This document shows positions 11,710-24,450 of a DNA stretch of 41,135 nt, in pieces. Below the pieces are notes generated by a model. The model saw nothing but the letters and a program-made list of their open reading frames with translations. It made no database searches and was not told where the DNA came from. The position numbers and the translations under genes are program-made. The stretch comes from Apostichopus parvimensis (lineage: Eukaryota > Echinodermata > Holothuroidea > Aspidochirotida > Stichopodidae), in the NCBI GenBank assembly GCA_000934455.1, contig KN892109.1, forward strand, positions 28,452 to 69,586, in the 5' to 3' direction. Every line of letters begins with the position of its first letter. Within the stretch, counting starts at the first letter, position 1.

Positions 11710-14700
11710 ATGACAGAGGTAAGTAGATGCTTCTGCCTAAAACTTACGCTCATCTCATTCTTAGCTTACTATTTTACGTTCGCGTTGGCTAGACCAGTAT
11801 ACAGGCCTAGCCTAGGAGTAGTCGTACTAACTTAACCTGGTAGTGCCAGTGGTAGTAGTACTAGTAGTATTGTAATAACACTAGCCTAGTACTAGGAATA
11901 GCCCTAGGTCTATGCATTGTCAAACCTTAGGCTAAATAATCCTATGCTTTACAATTACATTATGTGTTACAAAACTTACAAATTAATCCTGTCATAACGT
12001 TAGATTGGATTGACTCCGGGGGTCCTCGTCCAGTAGGCTAGGTATAACTGTTAAGCACAATAAAGTATTGTCATAACGTAGGACTATTTTCTAAAACATT
12101 TTGTGGCTAAGAGTAAGAAAGTAGATATATTGTCAATCTAAGATTGTGTGATTTGGCCCAGTGTTATAAGTAACATTGGCTTGGTCTTGGGACCAAGTCT
12201 TATTCCAGCGTGCCTCAGGATATGTCACTAGTAAGACTAAGAGCATTTAAAACATGCCTACATGTTAAATCACTCTTGACACACATGTGACACACGTTTT
12301 CTTTTTATCCAGTGTAACATATTAAAAGCTTGTCAACAAAGGAGTATTTTGCACACCCATATTTTGTGGCTAAGAGTTATGTAGCAAGTGTTGGCAGTAG
12401 AGTATGGTACTCATCTCCTTTTAGGACTTGAATACATAGTTCTACACTTTGACTCTCACAATGTAAATGATAAACTTTGTTTGATTAAAGGAAAAGAAAG
12501 CAGAGGATGGAGGTACCAAGACATCATTTGAGGATAGTGCTTTTGAGTCTTTGGAGAAAGACTTCCAAGAAGTGTTGAATGAGTTGATGGGTAACAAGAG
12601 TTTGGAGAAGTTTCGTACTGAATACGAGAAGCTGCACAGGGCACTAAAAAAGTCTCATGATAGTGAAAAGAGGTTAATGCAAAAATGTCGGGAACTTAAT
12701 GCAGAAATTGTGGCAAATTCTGCCAAGGTAGCCACAGCTTTGAAGTTGTCAACGGAAGATCAGACGACGATTGCCCAGTTGAAAAAGGTAAGGATCAATC
12801 TTAAAATTGCATTTTGTGTCATTCTGACCATGGCATGAAATATTGAGACATCCCTTTTTTATAACTTAGAAATACATGTGTAGTTCCAACTAATTGGCTA
12901 CCTTTCATTAGCAAGTCATCGTCGGTTAAGATAAGTGTTTTTTTAACAATATTCAGTTAATGAATCGGTACCTACATAAATAATAGGGAATCAGGAAATA
13001 ATCAGAATTTGTAAAATTCGTAAGTGTCCCTTCTTATCCAAACTGATTATACTGAAACATTTATACGTAAAGAAAATTCAACGGGTGAAATATCTTTACA
13101 TCATTTTTTTAAAATTAATTTGGTTCCAGAAAGACAGTTAACCTGCAGTGTTTGCAATCCAGAAACAATACAATGGTGTTCAACATAAAGTTGAAGTGAA
13201 CATATTAATAATGAGACTTGACATTGACTGGATGTGCAAAGTAACTGGATAGTCAAATAACCTATATACTGCAATATGTCTTTGGTGTTTATATGCTTAA
13301 GCCTCTCACAAAAGGACAAAATTCAATATAGCCCGTTTGTTGTCTCTTCCTCCTTTGGTAAATTTTGTTCATTTTCTTCATCTGATTGCCTAGGAAATTG
13401 AGAAAGCCTGGAAAATGGTGGATGCCTCTCAGGAGAAGGAGCAGAGAGCCAGAGAGACAATTCAGTCCTTGAAGCTGGAAATATTCAACCTCAGTAAGCT
13501 GGTCGAACAAGGCGCAGGGTTATCCATGGGGCAAGAGCATAGGTTGGTTATGTGTGAACAATGTACACTCATTTATGTAGTACAATTGGCTAAATCTTTA
13601 TGAGAATATAAATTACTTGAGATTCAGACCCTACTAGGTTCCTTATCGAAGATTTATTAAAGTGAAAGAAAAATAGTGAGTAAAGCAGAGCCAAAATTAG
13701 GTGGTATGCTTAATTTATTCTCTTATCATATTTCATTTGTTGTAGATTCATGCAGTGTTTTGTATTAGGTACCTAGGGGGCTTTACTTGGTTTAGAAACT
13801 TTCAACTATGCATTTTAATTTTTGATGGGTGGGGGTGGTGGGGGGGGGACTGGGATGGGAAGTTGGGAAAGAAAGGCAAAAATCTGGAAACTTGTTACTA
13901 TGGTGGTTTATGCTGTTCATTCATGAATGTACTATTTGAGCCTTAGGATGCCTTGGTGGGACCAAGAAAATTCTGATCATATGAAGTTTTTCTACAGAAT
14001 CCATGATTTATCTGCCTGTGAATTTTGGTAAAAGTTTTCAGAACAGAAAGCAATATATTATTATTTACTCTGATATCAAGAATAGCTTTTAGTCATATGA
14101 ACTCAAATAAACAGCAAAATTCCAGAACATGAGTGTTGTTTCTCTCCATATTCAGTGTCAATGAACTGTTGAAAGCTAAAGAAGATCTTACTAAAGAGAG
14201 GGATGAGAAACTGGAAGAGATTGCCAAGCTGAGAGAGAACCTCTCTGAAGCCGGTCAGAAACAGCAGACGGCAGAGAAAGACAGAGATGAAGCTGCCACA
14301 AAGATTGCAGAGGTAAATACTTAGAATGTTGTCTTAAATCATTATATCGCATGGGAAATCAACATTGTAATGCTATTACCCACAAAAATGGCAAAATCAA
14401 ATTGAGATTGATGAAGGAGGTGACATTTTAGAATCAATGAATATCTGGCTACCGTGACTTTTGTGGGCTTCAAGCCCTGGCAAGTTAAAGTTAGGTAAGC
14501 TTTTCATTCTTGAGCATTTGTGTAGCTTTTTGTTTCAAAGTTGAAAAACTTCCAAGCTGTCTTAAAATTTGTTTGCTTGAATTACCATGAAGTGTAAGTC
14601 TATGAGCCAATCAGATTAACACACATGTGCAAATGCTGAGTGTCACCAACGTGACCACTTTCAAGGCAGTAAAAATGATGTTAACCGGTAATACGGAAGA

Positions 14701-17700
14701 TTTGTTGTTTACTTTTTTTTCCGTCAGCAGTCAGATGTGCAAGAACAGATGCTGATTCTGAAATGAATGTGTGCTTTAATGAAATAGCCTTCTGTTTCAG
14801 TGAATTTAATGTGTTTAATCTTTTTTCTGTAAGATGCAAAAGATAATATGTCGGAGTTTCCTATCAAGGAACACTGCCAGTTTATTCTTTTTTTTTGTTA
14901 ACCAACCTGGATTTTTTTTTATTGCAGATGTCCCAAGACATTCAAGTCAGGAGCAACGAAGCACAGCGTGAACAGAGAAGAAAGGAGAAATTGGACCGTG
15001 AACTTAAACAGTCCAAGAATGAATTGGAGCAAAAGACCAATGAAGTCAAATCAATGGGCAGCCAATGCCAGCGTTACAAAGACGATATTGACAAACTTGA
15101 GAACCAGCTCAAAGAACAGAAGGTATCAATATTCTACTCCTTTCTCTCGGCTTACTTTGTTAACTCTTACTGTTTAGTCTTACATGCTGTTAGTGATATG
15201 TCATCGTTATTTTCAGAAGTGATTCCATAACACTGGTCTAATTTGTCCATGCTCAGACGACTGGAATTTGACCAACCTACCTTTAAACACTTTGCCACGC
15301 AGCTTTTATGCGTACTATAATTGTATTAACTGTATTATCCACTCATTAATTAATTAGCTAATTATGTTAACCCTGTCACATCTTAAGTCTACCTCCCCTA
15401 TAAACAACATTTCCTTTTGGAAAATTAAGTTTGAACTTTGAATATTGTTATTGGGGTATGGTGGGGTTGGGTGGGTAGGGGGTAGGCAGATGATTTTTAT
15501 GACACCAATTCTGCTCACTAGGTTTATGATTTTTATGTCCAAACAATGTACAAATCATAACTGTACACCTCATCAAAGGGCAAAATATGAGTTAGTTGAA
15601 AAATTAAATTAATTGTGGTTTTTCAAAACTTTCAGATTCTCTTTGAGCGGACACAGCGGGATACAGACATCCTGAACACACGTTTGACCAAACTTCAGCA
15701 GGACTACGACCAACAGCTGGTCAACTGCGACTCGTTAGCTCAAGAAAACCAACAAAAGTTCAATGACCTCAAGGTATGTGTGAAATGTTAACCAACCACG
15801 ATTAAAAACAGTAATTTAATTTAACACAGTGTCCTTTTTGAATTTTAGCCCGATTTTTTAATGTAGATATGTCAGAGTGCAGAAAAAAAAAGTGTAAGAG
15901 CTCTTGAAGTATTCCAGCTTTCAAGATATTTACCTTCATTGTCTGGAATGCACCTTTAAGGCCACCTTGATGCTGAAATGTTGATGATTCTCAGTCTGTG
16001 TCTTACTTTGATTGTTCATTAATAACTTTATAAATTCTATTTCATCCAATATTAGTTCTTTTCAAATACGAGAATACCCATTGATGACATCCAAGACCAA
16101 ATTCCTTGACAAGTTTGTAAAGCATTGTAAACCACCTTACTTGAGGCCATAAAGGTCTTGTTCTGAAACAGCTACTATATAAGTCTTTTTATGATCATTA
16201 TTATTTGGAAGTTACAAAATATACACTCAGTATTGAAAGTGTATGTATTATTCTCTTGTCAGTCGAAAGAGGACGAGATAAACCAGTTGAAGCAAGATAC
16301 CCTTCGCCTCACCAAGATGAGGGAGACAATCCAAAGAAAGCTACGGACAGTCGAAGACCAGAAGGGAGACACAGAACAGCAGAAAGAAACTCTCAAATCA
16401 CAGATCATTGCTTTAGAGAGAGGTAAAAGAACCTGGCCTGCAGGAAAATAGTATTAATAAGAAATTCACATTCACTAAATTGACAATATCTCTTAAAATG
16501 AATCCATCCTAGGGTGATTCAGAAATCTTAAGAATCACCTCCAGTTATTTTTTTGTCACACTGTCACTGTCAATTAAATTTCTTGAAAATGTCTGTCTAC
16601 TGCTAGAGCTGTCAGAGCTGACATCCGTAGCCTAATTTGCATATAAAGCAGTGGGCTGAAGTTATTATCGTCATCAAGTGACGGGGCTAATCCTTAGCTG
16701 ATGGCACCGTGTTTGGAAAGGAAAGAATACACTGCAGCATTAGGATGAATGGTGAAGGGGTTGGTTATTCAAAGGGACGTTCAAACAGACTGTATAATGT
16801 TATTAATGAAACAGACTCAACTGTGCCAAGTCAACTCATGACTGTATTTGTTCTGAAGTAGGCGTTAACTCCAGCTACAACTTGAGCTGACAACCAGATC
16901 AGTAGGCCGAAAGAATTTGGGCCGTCCACCATCATTGGCGAATGGAAGTTTGGCATTTGCTAGTGTTCTGACAGAAAGTCATTGCCATGCAATTTCATAC
17001 ATAGGCCCTTCGTAAAACACAAATTTTATGTATGCCCCAGCTGCATGCAAATAGACACATTGACTCTGCTACAGGAAAATTAGGTACAGAAAATTTGCAA
17101 TGTGACCAGTCACATCAAACTTAGAAATTTAATCACTATCTTTATCCCTTCATATTGCTATTCTAACTTTGTTATTAAGCTGCCTGTTTTTTTTATTCAT
17201 GTTTTTAGAAATTGAGTCCAGTAAGAAACAAGCAGAAATGGATAGGAAGGCGATTGATGATCTGGTCAGAGAAAGAGACATCTTAAACAAGAATTTGTTG
17301 AAGGTAAATACCAGAGTAGCCGATATTACTTACAGTACATCCATTTCATACATTCTGAGTTGAGTAACAATCTCCTTCCTCCCCACCAACGGAAAAGGGA
17401 ATGCAATTTGTAAAATTCTGTAGGGTTTACTTGTTTAAAGAACTTTGACATAGTAATAGTGTAAAATAATATCACATCAATAGAAGGATACATTGAGGCA
17501 TTAAAAATCTCTCGCTTCATGACCACACTTTGTTATCTTTAACTTGAGAATTCTGGACAACTGTGACACTTGTAAGCCCTCAGACGAAAGAATAAGAACT
17601 AACATTACTTTGCAATTCATGGTTTCATTCTGACTGACAAGTTTTTGAAAGGAAGGGTCTTCTTATGAACAGTAAAACCTGTATAATATACTCACCACTT

Positions 17701-20700
17701 TTATACAGATCCTGAATAGTCTGTGCATTTCTTGCATTTTCTTCCCTTCAGTCTACCCAATTCAAATTTCCATTAAAAAAGGCAAAATGTCTTGTCAACT
17801 CAACTTTACAGCTTCTTTTGGACTATTCCCAATGCCATATGTCACATTGTAAGAAAAATTGTACTACGTAATGACACTTCCAATCGCAGAATAAGCTAAA
17901 TAATGGCAAACTCTGTCATCCAAATTTATTTCATATCTTGACAATCTCCATTTTCAAGGTGTCTGGGAAAGCCAGGTTGTTAAAATTGTATATATATAAT
18001 ATTTGATGAAATGTCATGAATGGTTATTTATGAGATAGAATTTCCTGACATGTTTTTGTTCGGCTATAGGCTGCAAGTGCCACCCAGAAGCAGCTTAACT
18101 TGGTCAAGCTTCACGAACAGTCGAAGAAGAACTTGGAACAGGAGATTGCAAACTACAAGGAGGAGGCTCAGAAACAGAGGAAGATTATCTACCAGCTGGA
18201 GAAGGAGAGAGATCGATACATCAACGAAGCCAGCGACCTCACTCAAAAGGTAACAGGAGAGTCTTTTCCATCTGTCATTAACAAATCTATGATGCTAAAC
18301 ATTTCTAAAATTACATCAACACTCTGTCAGTTTGGCTGGTGTATTGATAATTAGCACGAAGGTTCTGTTAAAACATGCTTTGAAGAAATCCCTGTGATTT
18401 TGTTATTTTATGTAGTTTTCAAATTGGTCACAAGTTTGAATTGGCTTAGTTCCAATTAATTTAATGGAGATAATAGGTTATACTCTATTACATTAGAGAG
18501 TAGAATACCTTACTATTATTAACCAGATTAAGACCTGGATAATTAATAATACATATTTTGAGTAATCAACATTTGTTATTTGTTCATGACTTATAGGAAT
18601 GAACAGTTGGTCAGTGTTGTTAGGTTTAAGGCCTTTATAACTGAGTAACAATAAAGATAACAAAATGTGGAAACTCACTGCGTGTCTCACTACAGCGTTC
18701 TCATGTTGTATTTTAACAGGTTCTCCAACACATGGAGGATGTAAAGGTTCGCGAGATGCAGATCTTTGACTACAAGAAGAAGATTGCTGAAGCGGAGACC
18801 AAACTGAAGCAACAGCAAAACTTGTATGAAGCTGTTCGCAGTGACAGGAACCTCTACAGCAAGAACCTCATTGAATCTCAGGTACGATGGTGCTTCATCT
18901 ATATCTTGAGAAAATGTTGGTGGGGGTGGGGGTGGGGGTGGGGGGAAGTTGCGATAACATCTCTGCTCTATTGTTTCATCTCTGCGGAGTGTTAATTAGT
19001 TCTGCTTGTTTTGTGGTAGTGGTAATTACTTGATACTTGTTTGAAGTCTGTGACAATATTGTATGTTGTTTTTCATTCAAGCTCTTACATAATAATGTGA
19101 ATATGTGAATGTGAAATGGTTGTCAAAGGTCATGTGAGGATAAATGTTCATGTAGTGAAGGAAGAAAGGTGGGGTGGGGTGGGGGAGAGGGCCAGGGAGT
19201 GCTTGTCAACTTCTGACCACCTAAGACTGCTAAGTGATTGTCATTGTCAGCAGGTTAAGACATGAAATATGTTTTTATTTGTAGGATGAAATTACTGAGA
19301 TGAAGAGAAAATTGAAGATCATGAATCACCAGATAGATCAACTGAAGGAAGAGATCACAGCCAAGGAGGCAGCCCTTGTCAAGGAACATTTAGATCACCA
19401 AAGGTAGGTCGAGTCAGCAGATAAGATAAGAATCATGTGAAGGAAAAGAGTGATATGAACATTTATAATACTTTACAAATAGAAGTTGCAAGTTACTGAC
19501 TTTTCTGTAAAATCATTGAATACATTGTCATGATGAAGTAACTACCAGGTTACCGAGCAGATGTCTACTTTAGTATCATTTTCTGCTTCAGAAATGAACT
19601 GGAGTGTACGGAAAAATTGATCAGCGTTGATATTTCCTTTCAATTAAATTGATAAATATATATTTCTTTGTGGTTTTGTTTGATATCATTAGAGTGGAGA
19701 AAGAGAAAGATGCGTTGAAAGCGGAACTGCAGAGGATGAAGCAACAAGCAGTCGAGAGCAAGGCTTACATCGAAGCACAGGAAGCAGAGGAAAGGAAACT
19801 TCTCAAGATCATCTCCGAAGCAGATGCTGAACGACTGAGGCAGAAGAAAGAATTAGATCAGGTATGGGATATTTATTTTGTTATTGGAGGGACAGCCACA
19901 ACCTTTCCACATGTGAATGTTGTTGTTTAGACCTCTTGCACCCCCCCCCCCCCTTTTGATATCATGTATGAGAGATTGGAAGGCATGATTACATTATCTT
20001 ACTTAAAAATTTTTGATGATTCAAAACTCTTACTGATGACAAAGAAATACGTCATAGTGGATGAAACAACATAAAGCATTCCTTTGTTCACAGTCATTTT
20101 AACTCTTTCTTAGACACCACAGGTTATATGACAGTTTGAAAGTCGCTAGATCCCGTTTCCCAATTCCCATCTTCAAATTCTCGACAGGTGATCAACGAGC
20201 GTGACATCCTTGGCACCCAGCTGGTGAGACGTAACGACGAGTTGGCGCTCTTGTATGAGAAGATCAAGATCCAGCAGTCCACGCTCTCAAAGGGTGAGCT
20301 CCAATATCGACAGAGACTGGAGGACATCAGACTCTTGAAATTGGAGATCAAGAAACTCAGAAGAGAGAAGAACATTCTGAATAAAAACGTGGCCAACGTG
20401 GACGATCTGAAGTGAGTGAATTCATGGAATTGGATTGACTCTTTTTATGAGAATTTTAATGTTTAGATTGCAACTTTTGACAACTTCAGATGAAAATGTA
20501 GGTAATAACAGAAAGAAGGAAAGAAAGAATTATATAGCTAGATAGCATTCATAGAGAAAGTAGAAAAAGATTGGATTTAGACTATAGAAAAGATTGTACC
20601 CAGCAGTGTTTAATATCCAGAGATTTTCTTTCTTTTTACATACAAGACATCAATATTTATATTGCTAGTTTTATCTTTCTAAATTCTAAATTTCTAAATC

Positions 20701-23700
20701 TTTTCTACCAAAAATCTTTGCTAAAAAAAAATTCTAAATCTTTCTAAATTGTAAAAAATATTAATATTACTTGAGAGAAGCCACATCATTGTAAATATAG
20801 CAATTTATAAAAGATTGAAGACCCTATTGTTTGTAATCTGACAATGACAATGAATCTATTCACTCACAGGAGGGAAGTCTACCACCTCCAGCGGGAGCTG
20901 TTGAGAGAACGGACCAGATGCAAGGCGTTGGAGGAGGAGCTTGAGAATCCTATGAATATTCATAGGTGGAGGAAATTGGAAGGTTCCGACCCCAGCACAT
21001 ACGAGATGATTCAAAAGATTCAGACACTGCAAAGGAGGTTGATTCAGAAAACAGAAGAAGTGGTAGAGAAGGAACTTTTAATTCAGGTGAGGGCAGAATA
21101 CATCACTTATCTTACAGGCATGAGCTTTTTCCGCGAATTCGCGGAATATCCGTGATTTCTTTTCTACCTTGGGGACAAAAACTATTATCCTAACACACTG
21201 TAGCATACGCANNNNNNNNNNNNNNNNNNNNNNNNNNNNNNNNNNNNNNNNNNNNNNNNNNGACGATCTGAAGTGAGTGAATTCATGGAATTGGATTGAC
21301 TCTTTTTATGAGAATTTTAATGTTTAGATTGCAACTTTTGACAACTTCAGATGAAAATGTAGGTAATAACAGAAAGAAGGAAAGAAAGAATTATATAGCT
21401 AGATAGCATTCATAGAGAAAGTAGAAAAAGATTGGATTTAGACTATAGAAAAGATTGTACCCAGCAGTGTTTAATATCCAGAGATTTTCTTTCTTTTTAC
21501 ATACAAGACATCAATATTTATATTGCTAGTTTTATCTTTCTAAATTCTAAATTTCTAAATCTTTTCTACCAAAAATCTTTGCTAAAAAAAAATTCTAAAT
21601 CTTTCTAAATTGTAAAAAATATTAATATTACTTGAGAGAAGCCACATCATTGTAAATATAGCAATTTATAAAAGATTGAAGACCCTATTGTTTGTAATCT
21701 GACAATGACAATGAATCTATTCACTCACAGGAGGGAAGTCTACCACCTCCAGCGGGAGCTGTTGAGAGAACGGACCAGATGCAAGGCGTTGGAGGAGGAG
21801 CTTGAGAATCCTATGAATATTCATAGGTGGAGGAAATTGGAAGGTTCCGACCCCAGCACATACGAGATGATTCAAAAGATTCAGACACTGCAAAGGAGGT
21901 TGATTCAGAAAACAGAAGAAGTGGTAGAGAAGGAACTTTTAATTCAGGTGAGGGCAGAATACATCACTTATCTTACAGGCATGAGCTTTTTCCGCGAATT
22001 CGCGGAATATCCGTGATTTCTTTTCTACCTTGGGGACAAAAACTATTATCCTAACACACTGTAGCATACGCAAACTGGAGCCTATACCGCAATTTTTGCA
22101 AAGTTCCGTGATTTTGTTTTACTCCAGGCTCGTCCCTGATTTAAGAGAGAAAAATATTCCACACTGTGAGGTGAAAATCCCATGTCAATATCTTGTCACA
22201 TACTTGCTGTACAAGTTGCTATGAGGATGTGGTGTTGACCTACGAATGCAGGAACTTTCCAGCATTTTTGTTAAATAATCAACTTCACACACTGGTATAT
22301 TCCTTTTAAGTAGTATGTTAAGCTGCCTTCGGCATTGAATATGTCATAATCTGTGAGGAAAACGGATGACCATCAAGTAAGACACCTGAATACATAAAAT
22401 GACATTTTTTCCCCTACACCTAGTCACACAGAATCAGAGTCACAGGTTTGCAAATGACCAAAGTTAAACTTAACTTTAACTTTGTGGGACACAAAAGTCA
22501 TCTGTTTTTGAAGTAAACCATTAAGAAACTTACTAATTAAAAGTAGCCAGATTGATTGCCTACAACTATCTCATAGTTAGTGTGAGGGGTAATCATTTAT
22601 TTGTGAATATTATTACATGGCTTTACTCAGAATGCCGAAACTTACAAACAAACATAAAATAAGGAAGTTGTCAGGGATTTTCTTACCATCATGATAGATT
22701 TACCGTTGTTGACATTCTGAAGCAAGTATCTTCTGACTTGTGTGGTGGTGTCTGAGCAGTATCCAAAAAACAGAGCAAAGTTTGCCTTCTATATATTTTT
22801 GATAGTTTGATGACGATCTTTAAAAGTAATAACTTAATTTAAAACGATACTTCTGTTATCTCTACAGGAGAAAGAAAAGTTGTATGTTGAATTGAAACAC
22901 ATTCTTGCAAGACAGCCCGGACCAGAAGTAGCAGAACAATTACAGATCTACCAACAAACCCTCAAAGATAAGACCAAACAGTTGAAGGTAAATTCAGAGC
23001 GATTTTTAAAGGAATCTTCAGTACATTTACCAGCGAGGGAAGTTAAAAGAGATTGGAACACAGTCTTTTCATATTGACGATTTGATTTGATGGGAGGCTT
23101 ACAGACCTTATAGGCCAGAATATTAACCTTGAAAACTTGGGGAAATGACAAAGGGATGGTTTGAGTGTCAACGCATAGTAAAAATAGTTTAGTAGAATAA
23201 TGTGATTGTATAATATTTGTTCATTTGAGTGGTTTCGATTGTAGACACGCATTAATGTGTAAAGCCCTCAAGAAACTGGGGGCAATAATATAGTTTACCT
23301 TGTTGAAGTTATCAGATTACCATATCAAAGATAAATATTAACATTCATTTAAAATTGGCACTTTGAAAAGACCATACTAAGTGATTTGGTTTAGATTACA
23401 TTGTTTTAATTGCTGATCTCTGTTTCTCATAAAGTCATTAAGTTTCCCTCTCTTTACAGAGTATGGCATCTGAGCTGAACATGTACGAATCACAGGTCAG
23501 CGAGTACAAATACGAAATAGAGGGACTGGCCAAAGAGTTACAAGACGTCAAGAAGAAATATTACACACAGAAGAGAAAAGAACAGCAAGCAAGGTTTGTC
23601 AGGATTGGTTGATTATATATGACACTGCTCATATCTAGGTGTTTATTTTAAATTGTAAAATATAAACTCATCCAACCACCCTTTCCCCTCAACCCCCCCC

Positions 23701-24450
23701 CCTCCCCTCCATGTGGTCCTAATGGTTATGTTAAAATTCATATAACTTAATTATAAATTTTGACTCTTTTTATCTGGGGAACGGTTAAGATCTGAAAGCC
23801 CTGTCAAATCTCCATGCAGTAGTCAAATGAATGATTGAGAGGGACTGGGCCATTGCTTTAGGGCAAGTTAGATAATATCTTAGACTTCCATGGAAATGAC
23901 AAGGCACCACCAACAGGAGTTTTTTCAGCTTACAATAGGGCACCAAGGCAGTATTTATAAATTAGAATGTGTATGAATTTATGTATTCCAAAGTGAGATA
24001 AAACACATGCAGAATTGACACCCGAAACGACTAATGGAATCGTCCAGCATGCAACTGTTGCCATCAATAACAGATGATGTTTAAGAGCATTATGGCAAGT
24101 GGCAGAGAAACTGATGGCAATTTGCCATCGGTGGTGCTGGGTAATTTGAGAAGTCTCTTCTGGGCTCTGGCATTGGTCGTTTTTTACAGACATGTGACGT
24201 ACAGCTTAACGTGAAATCTGTGATAATCGTGAATAAATCAAATTTAGTATGGATGTATGAATCCACCATAACCAATATTTCACATGTATTTTACCTAATC
24301 AGTGTTTATCTCCTTGTTTTATTTTTTAGGGATAGAGAGAGAGCACTGGCTCAAGCCGGGGCTCCAACCATACAACCACAGCACACAGACAAACCAAGGT
24401 TCACAGGCGGTGGCTTTAACCTCACACAGACTGGGAAGGTGTCCGCTTGA
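11710..24450 (+). CDS. CFAP58: Cilia- and flagella-associated protein 58 (CFAP58/CCDC147)
   Basis: Coding exons: 11710-11718, 12491-12787, 13394-13542, 14156-14312, 14928-15122, 15636-15773, 16263-16422, 17209-17303, 18070-18249, 18720-18881, 19285-19403, 19693-19861, 20188-20411, 20870-21086, 22868-22987, 23460-23593 and 24330-24450 (TGA). All introns are GT-AG and every phase joins. The total is 2646 nt, 881 residues (human protein: 872). The start MTE-EKKAEDGG matches the human MAEEK start. Recognisable conserved stretches include EKFRTEYEKLHRALKKS, KCRELNAEIVANSAKVATAL, EIEKAWKMVD, LVRRNDELALLYEKIKIQQS, RTRCKALEEELENP, ILARQPGPE and the C-terminal FTGGGF. Nearly the whole chain is heptad-rich coiled coil without signal peptide or membrane span. 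In animals the family acts in the axoneme and sperm flagellum, and human loss causes multiple flagellar abnormalities. Exon 14 also occurs as a second copy at 21731-21947 beyond the gap, which should be used once only. Confidence 0.96.
13827..13848 (+). repeat. G-rich tract in CFAP58 intron 3
   Basis: gggtgggggtggtgggggggg on the transcribed sense strand, about 285 bp after the exon 3 donor. It has quadruplex potential. Similar sense-strand tracts occur in introns 5 and 10. Confidence 0.5.
15453..15482 (+). repeat. G-rich tract in CFAP58 intron 5
   Basis: Six G-runs of three to five bases separated by T/A-containing spacers on the sense strand, with quadruplex potential. Confidence 0.5.
18919..18945 (+). 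repeat. GGGGGT tandem tract in CFAP58 intron 10
   Basis: Four consecutive G5 runs separated by single T, only 38 bp after the exon 10 donor. This is the cleanest G-quadruplex pattern in the window and is close enough to the donor to influence splicing. A second, shorter tract of the same kind lies at 19168-19185 in the same intron. Confidence 0.6.
20401..21211 (+). repeat. First copy of the 811-bp duplicated segment (contig end)
   Basis: Runs from the last 11 bases of CFAP58 exon 13 (gacgatctgaa) through exon 14 (20870-21086) to the last base before the N gap. It reappears at a constant offset of 861 bp at 21262-22072. The two copies look identical wherever I compared them, including homopolymers and intron sequence. 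Confidence 0.92.
21129..21146. repeat. 18-bp perfect palindrome TTCCGCGAATTCGCGGAA
   Basis: Perfect self-complementary sequence in CFAP58 intron 14, 43 bp after the exon 14 donor, also present in the second copy at 21990-22007. A related word, ccgtgattt, follows and recurs about 90 bp on. It may be part of a dispersed repeat and may explain why the contigs break nearby. Confidence 0.75.
21212..21261. other. Assembly gap, 50 N
   Basis: Exactly fifty unknown bases in CFAP58 intron 14. Because the flanks are copies of one another, the true gap length is probably negative, meaning the contigs overlap. Confidence 0.99.
21262..22072 (+). repeat. Second copy of the 811-bp segment, including a redundant CFAP58 exon 14
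   Basis: Starts at the first base after the N gap with gacgatctgaa (the 3' tip of exon 13, without the rest of that exon) and ends where the first contig stops. It contains a second, intact copy of exon 14 at 21731-21947 with acceptor and donor. Both edges of the repeat coincide exactly with gap edges, as expected for overlapping contig ends placed side by side. Including both copies of the exon would insert a false repeat of about 72 residues into the protein; exon 14 has 217 nt, so it would also break the frame. Confidence 0.92.

Noticed and set aside
21731-21947. A genuine second exon 14 in CFAP58 (tandem exon duplication)
   Set aside because: The duplicated block ends exactly at the gap and contig edges and includes identical intron sequence. 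Adding the exon would break the reading frame, and the human protein has this region once.
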